Source: a virus
Virus record (IMG/VR): IMGVR_UViG_3300044655_001351
Coordinates: 1-48,033 of that record
DNA: 48,033 nt
Direction: 5' to 3' (one strand)
In this document: positions 36,614 through 44,064 of the stretch, piece after piece
How the letters are laid out: the number at the start of each line of letters is the position of its first letter
How positions within the stretch are numbered: position 1 is the stretch's first letter
Notes under the pieces: model-generated
What the model was told of the DNA's origin: nothing
Seen by the model: the letters and a program-made list of their open reading frames with translations, nothing else
Databases searched by the model: none
Program-made: the position numbers and the translations under genes

Positions 36614-37126
36614 TTACTTGCAACTGCGAGTCCAGGGGATAAACCCACAACCCTTGTGATCATCAAACCATTTGTACATTTCCCAAGCCCACGTAAAATT
36701 CACTAGGGGGTCTTGAACCATGTCCCAACTTCCAAAGAAGTCTTCAACTTCGTTGGACCAAACCCTATTGATTTGGAGGGGGCCATAATCTGAACCGTTC
36801 CAGTTTGGGTGTCCTGGGATGATGTTTAAACAACGGGACTCTGACCATGCCTCTTCAAGAACATCAACTAAAAGTTCTTGGGGCCACCCAGCTTGTAGAG
36901 CAATGGGTGCTAACTCTTCACATTTTGACCCGAGGGGTACAAGTGTTGTGGTAGTGGTGGTGGTTGGGGCAACAGTAGTTGTTGTGGTTGTAGTTGTTGT
37001 GGATGGGGTTGTTGTAGTTGAAGTTTCTGCTGTAATTGCAACTTCTTGTGTGCTTACTTTTTCGTTACAGTTTGTGAGTAATAGAGCGCCCACAATGACT
37101 GCACTCGTTAGGGTAAGTTTACGCAA
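36614..37126 (-). CDS. Stalked lipoprotein with lysozyme/SLT-like domain, 170 aa
   Basis: A signal peptide MRKLTLTSAVIVGALLLTNC has a lipobox ending at C20, then a Thr-rich stalk of about 35 residues, then a domain like lytic transglycosylases: LEEAWSESRC (probable catalytic E96), a Gly-rich loop and GSDYGPLQINRVW. The protein would stay on the outside of the membrane and reach into the cell wall. It could help peptidoglycan remodelling or block secondary infection. The region from 36614 up to 36682 encodes a Cys pair that may close a disulfide. Confidence 0.83.
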   Translation of the reverse strand: MRKLTLTSAVIVGALLLTNCNEKVSTQEVAITAETSTTTTPSTTTTTTTTTVAPTTTTTTTLVPLGSKCEELAPIALQAGWPQELLVDVLEEAWSESRCLNIIPGHPNWNGSDYGPLQINRVWSNEVEDFFGSWDMVQDPLVNFTWAWEMYKWFDDHKGCGFIPWTRSCK

Positions 37127-37156
37127 TAGTCTTCTCCTTGATAGGGGATATGGAAA

Positions 37157-37179
37157 GGCCCTACTTTTGGGGTAGGGCC
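37157..37179 (-). terminator. Hairpin GGCCCTAC/GTAGGGCC, probable terminator
   Basis: A perfect 8-bp stem with a 7-base loop between the second WhiB gene and the lipoprotein gene, followed on the minus strand by TTTCC. It should end or weaken the transcript after the WhiB gene. Confidence 0.62.
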
Positions 37180-37219
37180 ATACACATATATTACCATTGT
37201 GTTACCGGAAATTCACACA

Positions 37220-37588
37220 CTATCTACCAATTAGGTCAAAGAGCAGGGCTTTTATGTCCATGGGAGTGTTCTTTTGTGGGAGTTTTGACAGTTGAAGTGG
37301 TTGTGGAATGGCGTGATCCATGCACTCATTGCAACGACATCCTTTACGGAATTGCTCAATTGAACCATGGGGAGGGCGCACAGTACCGCGTCGTTCTTGT
37401 GGAGTTAGCCCACCCCACATACCCCATGTTTCATCTGCACCAAAGTTCATACATTCCTTCCATACAGCACAATTAGCACACACTAGTTTACCTACTGTGT
37501 AGTAGTCACTAGGTGTTGGTGAATCCATAGGTGGATACCAAATGTCAGGGTGTTTACCCCTACATGATGCGTCTTGTAGCCAGTCCAT
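37220..37588 (-). CDS. whiB: WhiB-family regulator, copy 2, with extra CxC..C tail
   Basis: From ATG 37588 the protein has 122 residues with the WhiB cysteines C9 and C37-x2-C40-x5-C46, and GMWGG (56-60) followed by LTPQERR. It also has a tail with FRKGCRCNECMDH (about 80-92), a Cys-rich unit found at the end of several phage WhiB-like proteins that may bind another metal. The ribosome-binding site AGGAG is far (17 bases) from ATG. The two WhiB copies differ enough to have separate targets. Confidence 0.87.
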   Translation of the reverse strand: MDWLQDASCRGKHPDIWYPPMDSPTPSDYYTVGKLVCANCAVWKECMNFGADETWGMWGGLTPQERRGTVRPPHGSIEQFRKGCRCNECMDHAIPQPLQLSKLPQKNTPMDIKALLFDLIGR

Positions 37589-37596
37589 TGAAATGA

Positions 37597-37809
37597 TTAC
37601 TTTGACTCCTGCCGTGAGAATTTGTCTACAAATTTTCCAAGGGTTAAAGGCGCTATTGTTAAAACTGTAAAGAACCCAAATGAAACTACTATTGGCCACC
37701 CAGTCCCATGTTTAGAAAAAGCATCTGTAATGGATGCTACGAGCGATAGTGACAATGCTATTGCTGTCCTTCTACGATCTTGATATATGTGCTCGGGTAA
37801 GGTATCCAA
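37597..37809 (-). CDS. Small membrane protein with TTG start, 70 aa
   Basis: The TTG at 37809 has a strong AAGGAG seven bases upstream and lies 52 bases inside the preceding gene. The product has two hydrophobic segments (AIALSLSLVASITDAF and WPIVVSFGFFTVLTIAPLTL) and charged ends. It may be a holin-like or signalling membrane protein. The overlap makes its amount depend on the upstream gene. Confidence 0.66.
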   Translation of the reverse strand: MDTLPEHIYQDRRRTAIALSLSLVASITDAFSKHGTGWPIVVSFGFFTVLTIAPLTLGKFVDKFSRQESK

Positions 37810-38051
37810 TCTTGCTCTCCTTGTGGTTCATATGTTATGGGGATCTTGCCTATAAGACGGGCGGCATTGTCAATTGCTGGCTCCATTAACGGAAGCTCTT
37901 CTTCCAAACCCATTAGCCACCCAGCCGCCCAATAGTGTTCTGAGTAGTAGCTCATAGATGTGGGTAACAACTCTTCAATTGCTTTTTCAAGACAAGTAAT
38001 CTGGTGTTTGTAAACGTTTATGAGTGCTTGCTTTGAGGCGTCAATGTCCAT
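37758..38051 (-). CDS. Small hypothetical protein, 97 aa
   Basis: An acidic helical protein (KQALINVYKHQITCLEKAIE) with an aromatic middle (MSYYSEHYWAAGWLMGLEEE) and a C-terminal IPYPSTYIKIV. No family is recognised. The 3' 52 bases are shared with the membrane-protein gene in another frame. The gene begins 10 bases after the large 38061 gene ends. Confidence 0.67.
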   Translation of the reverse strand: MDIDASKQALINVYKHQITCLEKAIEELLPTSMSYYSEHYWAAGWLMGLEEELPLMEPAIDNAARLIGKIPITYEPQGEQDWIPYPSTYIKIVEGQQ

Positions 38052-38060
38052 TTGTAACCT

Positions 38061-39497
38061 CTAACCTTGTCCGTCAATGTTTATTACATCAGATATGAAA
38101 CGGTCAGTCATGGACTGATCGAGGCCACCGCCAGGAAGTTGTCGAGCGACGTCCCCAGCTTTGTTACCAAACAGGCGGGATAAGACTCCGGCTCCACCAC
38201 GTGCTTCAACTTCAATACGCATCATGTCACGGGTATCAGAGATGTTCTTAAACTTGTCAACAAGAGAAAAGAGGCGATCCATTTCAGATGATAATGCTGG
38301 GTCAAGACCTTGACCTTCTAGTTCTTCAGCAAAGCGTGCAAACAAAACTCGGCTTGTTTGCATCTCTAACATGGCTTGAAGTATGGCCTGTAACTGGTCT
38401 TTGGTGCGTATCTCTACAGGAAGTTTAAAACCACAATCTGAATGTTCGCGGAATGCAGGACAACGTGCCGCTAGATAGCAACTATCACACTGTCGTAATG
38501 GATTAGATTGGTATTTGATTACAGCAGTTTCTTCAGGGTTGATTTCAATGTGTTCTCCCTGGTCAGAAGCACTTTGTGTGCCCATAGAAACAATGTGTTC
38601 TATACCCATAACCGGTAGCAATACACGGTCACCCTCGTGCCGCTTTTCCATAGGTGCGCTAGCAATACCTGTACCCCTAGAAGACGGTTTAACCCCAGTA
38701 TGTGTTTCAGGGGGTATAGCAACTATCTCATCACTTTCGTTGTTTACAAATTCCTCTTCGTCGGCCACTTCTTGAGGGTCATAGGCCCCAAAAGAATGGT
38801 TTTCCCATTCCATCCAAGAGCGGATTGCAAGGTTGCCAACTGCCGACACGTCGTCTTCCATGACAGCTTCAAAGTCAATTCCTAGACGGATAATATCCGG
38901 CCTGTGCTTCCGTCTAGACGACTCTTTTTGTTGAGCGGGGTATCGTCGCAAACCATGACCATCCCATACTTGAGTTTCTCCGTAACGAATAGCAGAAGTC
39001 CACGAGCCAACAACAACGGCGGCCCATGGGAGTGCTTCAATAATGTCTGGCTTACTTGTCAAGCCAACTAAGTCGGCATCCCAACGCTGCGAGAGGGATC
39101 GAATTCGGGGGATGGTCTTACCTGTAATGGCTTTGTCTGATATGGCCGCTCGCCCATAACGTTGGCATAGCCAGGCTAAGCGTTCAAGGTCATCGTCGTC
39201 TGACCAAACTGGGATGTACTTTTCTCCCATCCAGTCACCGTCGTACCCTGGACGACCAATTACAAAAGCAAGGTCGTCAATATGTGTGCGCACAAAGTCC
39301 GTGTAACGGTTCTCATCTTCGTCATTTTCTGATGTGTATAAAATAACGTCAGCACCCCCAAACACTGTTGGGATGTGGAATTCTTTAGTCTTTGGGATAG
39401 GCAAATGAGTTAGGTTTACCGCCATGCTTTGAACGTCGTTTGCTAACAGAAGGCTCCTATGGGAACCCTTCTCAGCACCACCAAGGAAAACCCTCAT
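38061..39497 (-). CDS. Large protein with possible TGT/DpdA-like domain and Cys cluster, 478 aa
   Basis: The N-terminal ~230 residues look like an alpha/beta-barrel enzyme: MRVFLGGAEKGSHRSLLLAN, DVILYTSENDEDENRYTDFV, then LVGLTSKPDIIEALPWAAVV and GSWTSAIRYGETQVWDG. The SW...RYG pattern recalls the TGT-like DNA base-exchange protein DpdA and related phage proteins, but the match is by eye and weak. The C-terminal half has a CDSC..ARC...SDCGF cluster (four Cys, about 337-355), fit for Zn or Fe-S. No preQ0-pathway gene is in the window. A role in DNA or RNA base modification is a hypothesis. Confidence 0.62.
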   Translation of the reverse strand: MRVFLGGAEKGSHRSLLLANDVQSMAVNLTHLPIPKTKEFHIPTVFGGADVILYTSENDEDENRYTDFVRTHIDDLAFVIGRPGYDGDWMGEKYIPVWSDDDDLERLAWLCQRYGRAAISDKAITGKTIPRIRSLSQRWDADLVGLTSKPDIIEALPWAAVVVGSWTSAIRYGETQVWDGHGLRRYPAQQKESSRRKHRPDIIRLGIDFEAVMEDDVSAVGNLAIRSWMEWENHSFGAYDPQEVADEEEFVNNESDEIVAIPPETHTGVKPSSRGTGIASAPMEKRHEGDRVLLPVMGIEHIVSMGTQSASDQGEHIEINPEETAVIKYQSNPLRQCDSCYLAARCPAFREHSDCGFKLPVEIRTKDQLQAILQAMLEMQTSRVLFARFAEELEGQGLDPALSSEMDRLFSLVDKFKNISDTRDMMRIEVEARGGAGVLSRLFGNKAGDVARQLPGGGLDQSMTDRFISDVINIDGQG

Positions 39498-39967
39498 TCA
39501 TCTCTCCATGTTCTTTCAGCAGACTTCAATGCTTGACTGTCCATCTCATCAACGAGGTTTCCCCACTCTTTGATTTTGCGCCCGCTATCCCACTCGGGGC
39601 GCACAATGTAAGGGCAAGCAACAACAAGGGTGGGTATACCAAGTTTTAAAGTTTCTTGACATGTCCTAGGGTCGTTATCTACATACCAATTGATACGTCC
39701 TGCTGCTGACCCAATCCTGTGTACTGATTCTGCTTTTAACACAGGATCTGTTTGGTCAATAAAGTCCAACATGGATGCTTTGAACTGTTCGCGTTTAAGC
39801 CAATCCATAAACTGGGCGCGGTCATATACGTCGTTACATACAAGAATCATACGACCCATGTACTTTTCAAATAGTGCTCCCCAAATGGCCCTACCATCTG
39901 AGTCAGGTTGGCGAGTCGCTAAGGAATCTGCCGGACGTGCTATGACGTCAAAGTTAAATACGATCAC
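39494..39967 (-). CDS. HAD-like hydrolase or related Rossmann protein, 157 aa
   Basis: VFNFDVIARPAD at the N-terminus and YVDNDPRTCQETLKLGIPTL near residues 94-113 match motif I and motif IV of HAD-superfamily phosphatases, with MILVCNDVYDRAQ between. The nucleophile position (NFDVIA) is not the strict DxD, so activity may differ from a true phosphatase. ATGA overlap links it to both neighbours. Substrate unknown. Confidence 0.62.
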   Translation of the reverse strand: MIVFNFDVIARPADSLATRQPDSDGRAIWGALFEKYMGRMILVCNDVYDRAQFMDWLKREQFKASMLDFIDQTDPVLKAESVHRIGSAAGRINWYVDNDPRTCQETLKLGIPTLVVACPYIVRPEWDSGRKIKEWGNLVDEMDSQALKSAERTWRDE

Positions 39968-40419
39968 CCATACATCCCTTTAGCGATGCGATTCTTGTGT
40001 GTCACGTACTCCTGCGCAGGGCAGTAGTGGCACAAATACTGACGGTTCTCCTTGGGGACACCAATAGTGCGACCAATTGTTTTAGAAGCGTCTTCGTAAT
40101 CAATGCAACCCGCAGCGGGTCGGTTATGACGGTTAAAGCACTTAAGGGCGTCAACCTTAAGGTCATCACGTAAAGCACGCACTTCCCATTCGTTTTTCAT
40201 TAGTTCTTTTTGAATGGGTGTTTCGTTGCCAAGTTTTTCCCAAGTAGCTTCGTCAACGCGAAATACAAGGGAGATATGGCTTGCTGGGTCTGGGTCACGG
40301 GCTTCGCCAAGGTGACGCCTAATTAGTTCCTGTAACTCCATGTCGTAGTCAGCGGAACCTTCATAGTCTCGCATTTTGTACATGGTTCCACAAGACTTAC
40401 ACGCAAGTAGTCTAGGCAT
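39964..40419 (-). CDS. Cys-rich metal-binding hypothetical protein, 151 aa
   Basis: An N-terminal zinc knuckle CKSCGTMY and a C-terminal cluster KCFNRHNRPAAGCIDYED ... YLCHYCPAQEYV give at least six conserved-looking cysteines that should bind Zn or an Fe-S cluster. Between them is a helical region (MELQELIRRHLGEARDPDPA). Similar small Cys-rich proteins occur in other actinophages, without known function. ATGA coupling to the HAD-like gene. Confidence 0.67.
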   Translation of the reverse strand: MPRLLACKSCGTMYKMRDYEGSADYDMELQELIRRHLGEARDPDPASHISLVFRVDEATWEKLGNETPIQKELMKNEWEVRALRDDLKVDALKCFNRHNRPAAGCIDYEDASKTIGRTIGVPKENRQYLCHYCPAQEYVTHKNRIAKGMYG

Positions 40420-40441
40420 TTTGTGCTCCTAATTATAGATA

Positions 40442-40669
40442 TTAATCTTCAGCGTATCCGGTTTCGTACTCGTGGTCAAGTACCTTAGGGGTAACATCTT
40501 TAATAAAGTCAGTTACGTTGTACTGTGCTTGAAGTTGGCCTGCGCGAACTGAAACCTTAGGGTCACTATCTAATACCCCACCACGATCAGGGGTAAGGCT
40601 CTTTAGGCGACCATCGTTAACACCTGAGTGTAGATCTGCGTTCATTGAGCGTGCTGAGTTAACTGCCAT
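40442..40669 (-). CDS. Small hypothetical protein, 75 aa
   Basis: A polar protein starting MAVNSARSMNADLHSGVNDG and ending in an acidic tail (DHEYETGYAED). It opens a block of low-complexity, probably virion-related minus-strand genes running back to 44 kb. No family is recognised. Confidence 0.67.
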   Translation of the reverse strand: MAVNSARSMNADLHSGVNDGRLKSLTPDRGGVLDSDPKVSVRAGQLQAQYNVTDFIKDVTPKVLDHEYETGYAED

Positions 40670-40678
40670 GATTATTCC

Positions 40679-41293
40679 TTAGGGAGTTTGAGGGGGAGTT
40701 TGTTTGTTAAAATATGAAGCAGGGAAACCACCAGGAGCTTTGCTATCTAATAAGTTAATAGTCGTTGCTGGGGCACTTGAAGCAGAACCGCGCTTAAACT
40801 TTGTTCTGGTTGCAAAATTGCTTGCTTGCAAAGCCCTCCCTTGCTTAATAGTTTTGCTAGCAAAAGTGTTTAAGTTTTGCTTCTTTTCCCGTGCGTCTGT
40901 CATGGATTGTTTCCGATCTTGTTTTTCTTGGTTAGTACGTAGTTTATTGCGGGTGTTAAACGCCCAGTTTACAGTAGAAGCGGCACCACCAACGGTGTTG
41001 TTAAGCGTGTTGTAATTATAAGCGCCTGGATTTGATGGGGTGTTACCTCCACCAAGTTTTAAACTTACAGTTCCAGAACCCAACCAATCTGAGCCACCAC
41101 CACCAGAACCACCACGTGACCTAAAACTATTTGAAAGGGTGCCGTTCATTAAACTGTCTGCTTGGTCACTGTAGGCAAAAACGTCGTCAGTACGCCCACC
41201 AATGCTCCCATAGATCTTACGAGACCATGCGTCTTTAGGTGCAATTCCGCTAGCAAATGGGCTAGATGACCAGCCTGGTTCTTGAGTTGCCAT
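40679..41293 (-). CDS. Low-complexity hypothetical protein, 204 aa
   Basis: It has a Gly/Ser-rich middle (FRSRGGSGGGGSDWLGSGTV) and a basic C-terminal region (TNQEKQDRKQSMTDAREKKQ) with Ala/Ser/Thr-rich ends. Much of it should be disordered. Composition and position suggest a virion-internal or scaffold-like protein. ATG 41293 overlaps the stop of the gene upstream. Confidence 0.66.
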   Translation of the reverse strand: MATQEPGWSSSPFASGIAPKDAWSRKIYGSIGGRTDDVFAYSDQADSLMNGTLSNSFRSRGGSGGGGSDWLGSGTVSLKLGGGNTPSNPGAYNYNTLNNTVGGAASTVNWAFNTRNKLRTNQEKQDRKQSMTDAREKKQNLNTFASKTIKQGRALQASNFATRTKFKRGSASSAPATTINLLDSKAPGGFPASYFNKQTPPQTP

Positions 41294-41595
41294 TATGCAC
41301 TACCTCCCCATAGGCTACCCATAGAGTAGCGACCCGAACTAGAGAACGATCCGTCATTGAATGACGAACTCATAACCGGCATGCCGGACACCCATGAGCG
41401 GCGTGAGGGTACGTAACGGTCAATGTTCATAACAGACATTATAGTATGTTCTTGCCTACCAAATCCCATGCGCTCAGGAAAGAGCTGCTGAGGTACCGCT
41501 GGGCGTGTTTGCCTAATGGTCTCAGGATCGCTAATAGCCGCCTGTAATGCTTGGTCAACCATCATCTCTTGACGTGTTTGCCAGGGTCTGGCCAT
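41293..41595 (-). CDS. Hypothetical protein, 100 aa
   Basis: Starts MARPWQTRQEMMVDQALQAA and has a Met/Ser-rich C-terminus (MPVMSSSFNDGSFSSSGRYS MGSLW). No domain is recognised. It is coupled to the next gene by overlap and belongs to the same block of low-complexity proteins. Confidence 0.65.
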   Translation of the reverse strand: MARPWQTRQEMMVDQALQAAISDPETIRQTRPAVPQQLFPERMGFGRQEHTIMSVMNIDRYVPSRRSWVSGMPVMSSSFNDGSFSSSGRYSMGSLWGGSA

Positions 41596-41598
41596 TAG

Positions 41599-41802
41599 TT
41601 AAACGTCCTTAATAGGTAACCGTGGGCGCGCAGGCTTAGGGTCAAACATTTGGTGCACACGGTCAGAGATAGCATTTGTCATGTTGTTGATGTGCTCACC
41701 AGCTTGATTACCTGCTAATGCCTCACGGCTTACAGGAATACGGGAACCTGGAGCAATGGGTTGACCATTAGCCCATAAGCCACGATTACGAGGAGTAGCC
41801 AT
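41599..41802 (-). CDS. Small basic hypothetical protein, 67 aa
   Basis: A basic protein (MATPRNRGLWANGQPIAPGS, later DPKPARPRLPIK) with a short helix ISDRVHQMF. No family is recognised. Its start overlaps the stop of the gene at 41802, so the block is translated in tandem. Confidence 0.63.
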   Translation of the reverse strand: MATPRNRGLWANGQPIAPGSRIPVSREALAGNQAGEHINNMTNAISDRVHQMFDPKPARPRLPIKDV

Positions 41803-42389
41803 TAGTACTTAGAAGGGGGAGGGGAGTTACGACGAGGGTCAATGCGTCCCTTGCCTGTTGTTTTCTCCATGTTTCCGCCTGCACCTTTTTTCCCTGTATG
41901 GATGATGGCACCCGTTTTAGGATCTTTATTTGCTTGGTAAAACTTTGCGTCCATTTTACCAGTGTCATCAAATTTGTTACCTTTAGATGAAGGCCCAGTA
42001 GTTTGAAAAGGGTCAATTTTTCTTTTGTTTAATTCACCCATGGCATCTTGCACTCTAGAGTCATTTACATCAGGGCCACCCATACCTTTTTGTTGGGTAG
42101 TTGGGTCGGTTGATGTTTGTTGCCAGTGCTGTACTAACTGGTCGTCTGCCATGGCGCTCAAATGGCTACGATCCCGTTTTTCATAAGGAACGTCAACGCG
42201 CCCTGATCGAGTGCGTGGAATTTCAGGGGCAGGAGATGATTTTCCGAGCGTAGGAGGAGGGGGGAGAGGTTTGTTGCGATCAAAACCCTGTTGTGGTGAA
42301 CGAGGGGGAGGACCGCCTGGTAATGGTGGGAGTTCTTGTTGTGGTTGTCGGGTATTACGGCCCATAATGCTTCTGATATTAAATGCCAT
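41802..42389 (-). CDS. Pro-rich hypothetical protein with MAFNI..GRN start, 195 aa
   Basis: ATG 42389 (MAFNIRSIMGRN) is preferred to the upstream start because AAGGAAAG lies before it and because the neighbour at 42392 begins almost the same (MAFNLPGILGRN). A Pro/Gln-rich stretch follows (LPPLPGGPPPRSPQQ), then a charged, disordered region. A virion or scaffold-like role is possible. Confidence 0.66.
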   Translation of the reverse strand: MAFNIRSIMGRNTRQPQQELPPLPGGPPPRSPQQGFDRNKPLPPPPTLGKSSPAPEIPRTRSGRVDVPYEKRDRSHLSAMADDQLVQHWQQTSTDPTTQQKGMGGPDVNDSRVQDAMGELNKRKIDPFQTTGPSSKGNKFDDTGKMDAKFYQANKDPKTGAIIHTGKKGAGGNMEKTTGKGRIDPRRNSPPPSKY

Positions 42390-42391
42390 GA

Positions 42392-42793
42392 TTACTTTCC
42401 TTCCCATTCTTCTCTAGCAACGCGTTCTGCTGCTTTATCTAAAGCTTTGAAATCTTTGTTAGCCGAACGGACTTCAGATCTCTTGGGGCGGTTATCCCCA
42501 GTTTGTGTTTTACGCTGTTCTTCTAATTTGCGAGATTTGTCTGCAGCAGCATTGGAAACTTTATCAATGGTTTGTTGCTTTTTATTTTGATAACTACTGT
42601 CAGCAGGACCTTGAGCTGTCTTTGCAGCTTCTTCGTTGTTGGCTCCTGCTTTAGTTGCCCTTTTATAGGATTCACCGTACATTTTATTAGAATGTACTTC
42701 TGCTGCTTTCCCAGCGTCATAAACAGCATCTTCAACCATTGCTTGGCGTGCTCGGCTGTTGCGTCCTAGAATTCCTGGAAGGTTAAATGCCAT
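42392..42793 (-). CDS. Charged helical protein with MAFNL..GRN start, 133 aa
   Basis: Starts MAFNLPGILGRNSRARQAMV and continues as a highly charged helix (KAAEVHSNKMYGESYKRATK then SRKLEEQRKTQTGDN). Its first dozen residues match those of the gene downstream, suggesting duplication or a shared sorting signal. No domain is recognised. Confidence 0.67.
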   Translation of the reverse strand: MAFNLPGILGRNSRARQAMVEDAVYDAGKAAEVHSNKMYGESYKRATKAGANNEEAAKTAQGPADSSYQNKKQQTIDKVSNAAADKSRKLEEQRKTQTGDNRPKRSEVRSANKDFKALDKAAERVAREEWEGK

Positions 42794-42830
42794 AATAAAG
42801 TCCTTTGTTTAAGTTTAATAATTCTATCAG

Positions 42831-43067
42831 TTATTTATGAGGGCATTCTGAGCCTGGGCACTCAAGAAAGTCGTAACCTGACTTCTCTGCCTCAGCCCTA
42901 CGGAACTCCATATTGCGCTTACCTAAAGCCATCATACGACCCATTACATCTTTACCAGTTGATCGGTTTATCCAGTGGAACCCTGACATAGGGATGCCTG
43001 GGGTAACACCTTCACTTGAGATGGTGTTAATGCCTTTATCGCTTACATCAATAATGTCTTCGTTCAT
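42831..43067 (-). CDS. Small hypothetical protein, 78 aa
   Basis: ATG 43067 is preferred because GGAAG lies six bases upstream; a GTG at 43073 would leave no room. The protein has a Gly/Ser-rich front, a Met-rich helix (MGRMMALGKRNMEFRRAEAE) and ends CPGSECPHK, a C-x4-C-x-H patch. No family is recognised. Confidence 0.65.
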   Translation of the reverse strand: MNEDIIDVSDKGINTISSEGVTPGIPMSGFHWINRSTGKDVMGRMMALGKRNMEFRRAEAEKSGYDFLECPGSECPHK

Positions 43068-43069
43068 GG

Positions 43070-43582
43070 TCACTTCCAGGGTGGGGCTAATGTTTTAAGC
43101 ATTGACTGACGCTGACGGTCAATGATCTCTTGCTGGGGCCTGTCTAAGCCACGAGGGATGCCTCTTGGGCCAGCCTTACCATCATTGGTCAAACGTACTG
43201 GTTCTGCTCCTGGGGGCGCAAACTTCTTACCTTGAGATTCAAGTTGTAATCCTGTGTAAAGATTAAACTCGTCTGGCCACATGTAGTCGCCCTGGTTAAT
43301 GCGTTCACCCTTATGAACACCACGGGTATAAGGCACCTTGTTCATGCGGTGTACTGCGTTAACTATCTTGTCTTGGCGCCTATTAGACGACATAGTGCCA
43401 AGGTATCCGTCTGGATACTGTGTATCTGGGCCAGCACCAAATGAAGCTAACTGGGCATCCTTACTGTTACGAAAAACAGGGGCAGGACCCATGGATGCTG
43501 AGGTTACAGCACCTGCGTTAGGGTCATAGCTACCGCCCCAGTGAGTAAAAGCTTGCTGACTAGCGGGCACTTGAAGCGCCAC
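43070..43582 (-). CDS. Hypothetical protein, 170 aa
   Basis: GTG at 43582 opens MALQVPASQQAFTHWGGSYD. The sequence contains MSSNRRQDKIVNAVHRMNKV and WPDEFNLYTGLQLESQGKKF and has no recognised domain. Its 5' end lies within the 54-residue frame at 43560-43724. It is probably a structural or packaging-related protein from its place among virion-like genes; the function is not known. Confidence 0.66.
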   Translation of the reverse strand: MALQVPASQQAFTHWGGSYDPNAGAVTSASMGPAPVFRNSKDAQLASFGAGPDTQYPDGYLGTMSSNRRQDKIVNAVHRMNKVPYTRGVHKGERINQGDYMWPDEFNLYTGLQLESQGKKFAPPGAEPVRLTNDGKAGPRGIPRGLDRPQQEIIDRQRQSMLKTLAPPWK

Positions 43583-43724
43583 CAGTACCAGTTAGCATTG
43601 AACCCTGCCCACCACCAGTAGCGGGGATTGGGCGTGGGATGGCAGGGATAACGTTAGCAGCCTGCTTTTTAACAGGCTTCTTCTTCTTTTTCTTTTTGTC
43701 TTCAGTAATCTTCTTTGAGGCCAA
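43560..43724 (-). CDS. Lys-rich small protein with TTG start, 54 aa
   Basis: A frame from TTG 43724 to TAG 43560 reads MASKKITEDKKKKKKKPVKK followed by a Pro/Gly-rich end. The MASKK start equals that of the 1,062-residue protein at 47253. It bridges the otherwise unexplained gap between 43582 and 43702, overlapping both neighbours. The ribosome-binding site is weak (AGCAGGTG), so the start is uncertain. Confidence 0.5.
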   Translation of the reverse strand: MASKKITEDKKKKKKKPVKKQAANVIPAIPRPIPATGGGQGSMLTGTGGASSAR

Positions 43725-43860
43725 AGCGCACCTGCTCACGTTTCTTTTGCTTGCTATCTCTTACAATTTCTTCTTCATATAAATCATCAAAGTGTTCATT
43801 GTAATCTGGTGTGTTGGCTAGTTTGCGCCAGTCGTTTTGTGAAGATTTACGGTGAGACAT
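43702..43860 (-). CDS. Small charged protein, 52 aa
   Basis: ATG 43860 to TGA 43702 encodes MSHRKSSQNDWRKLANTPDY and a charged helical end (EEEIVRDSKQKKREQVRFGL). It fills a gap in a gapless operon, though no good ribosome-binding site is seen. Function unknown. Confidence 0.55.
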   Translation of the reverse strand: MSHRKSSQNDWRKLANTPDYNEHFDDLYEEEIVRDSKQKKREQVRFGLKEDY

Positions 43861-43871
43861 ATTTTAAAGCA

Positions 43872-44051
43872 TTACACTTCTAAAATTTTAGTCCCTGTAA
43901 TAGGGCTTTTATCTAAAATCCTTGTAGGGAGTTTTTCTGAATCTTTGTCAATCAAAACTAAATTCAAATGCTTGTCTTCAATTTGGTGAAGCTCACCATT
44001 ATGTAGTTGAATACCTAATTTTTGACCTGTGTAAATACGTGTGTTATGCAT
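43872..44051 (-). CDS. Small beta-rich protein, 59 aa (start uncertain)
   Basis: The frame is open back to 44156 inside the large upstream gene; ATG 44051 just after that gene's stop gives MHNTRIYTGQKLGIQLHNGE and then LHQIEDKHLNLVLID, a run of strands similar in feel to small Sm-like or OB folds. No ribosome-binding site marks any start. Family unknown. Confidence 0.55.
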   Translation of the reverse strand: MHNTRIYTGQKLGIQLHNGELHQIEDKHLNLVLIDKDSEKLPTRILDKSPITGTKILEV

Positions 44052-44064
44052 AATGTTTAATATA

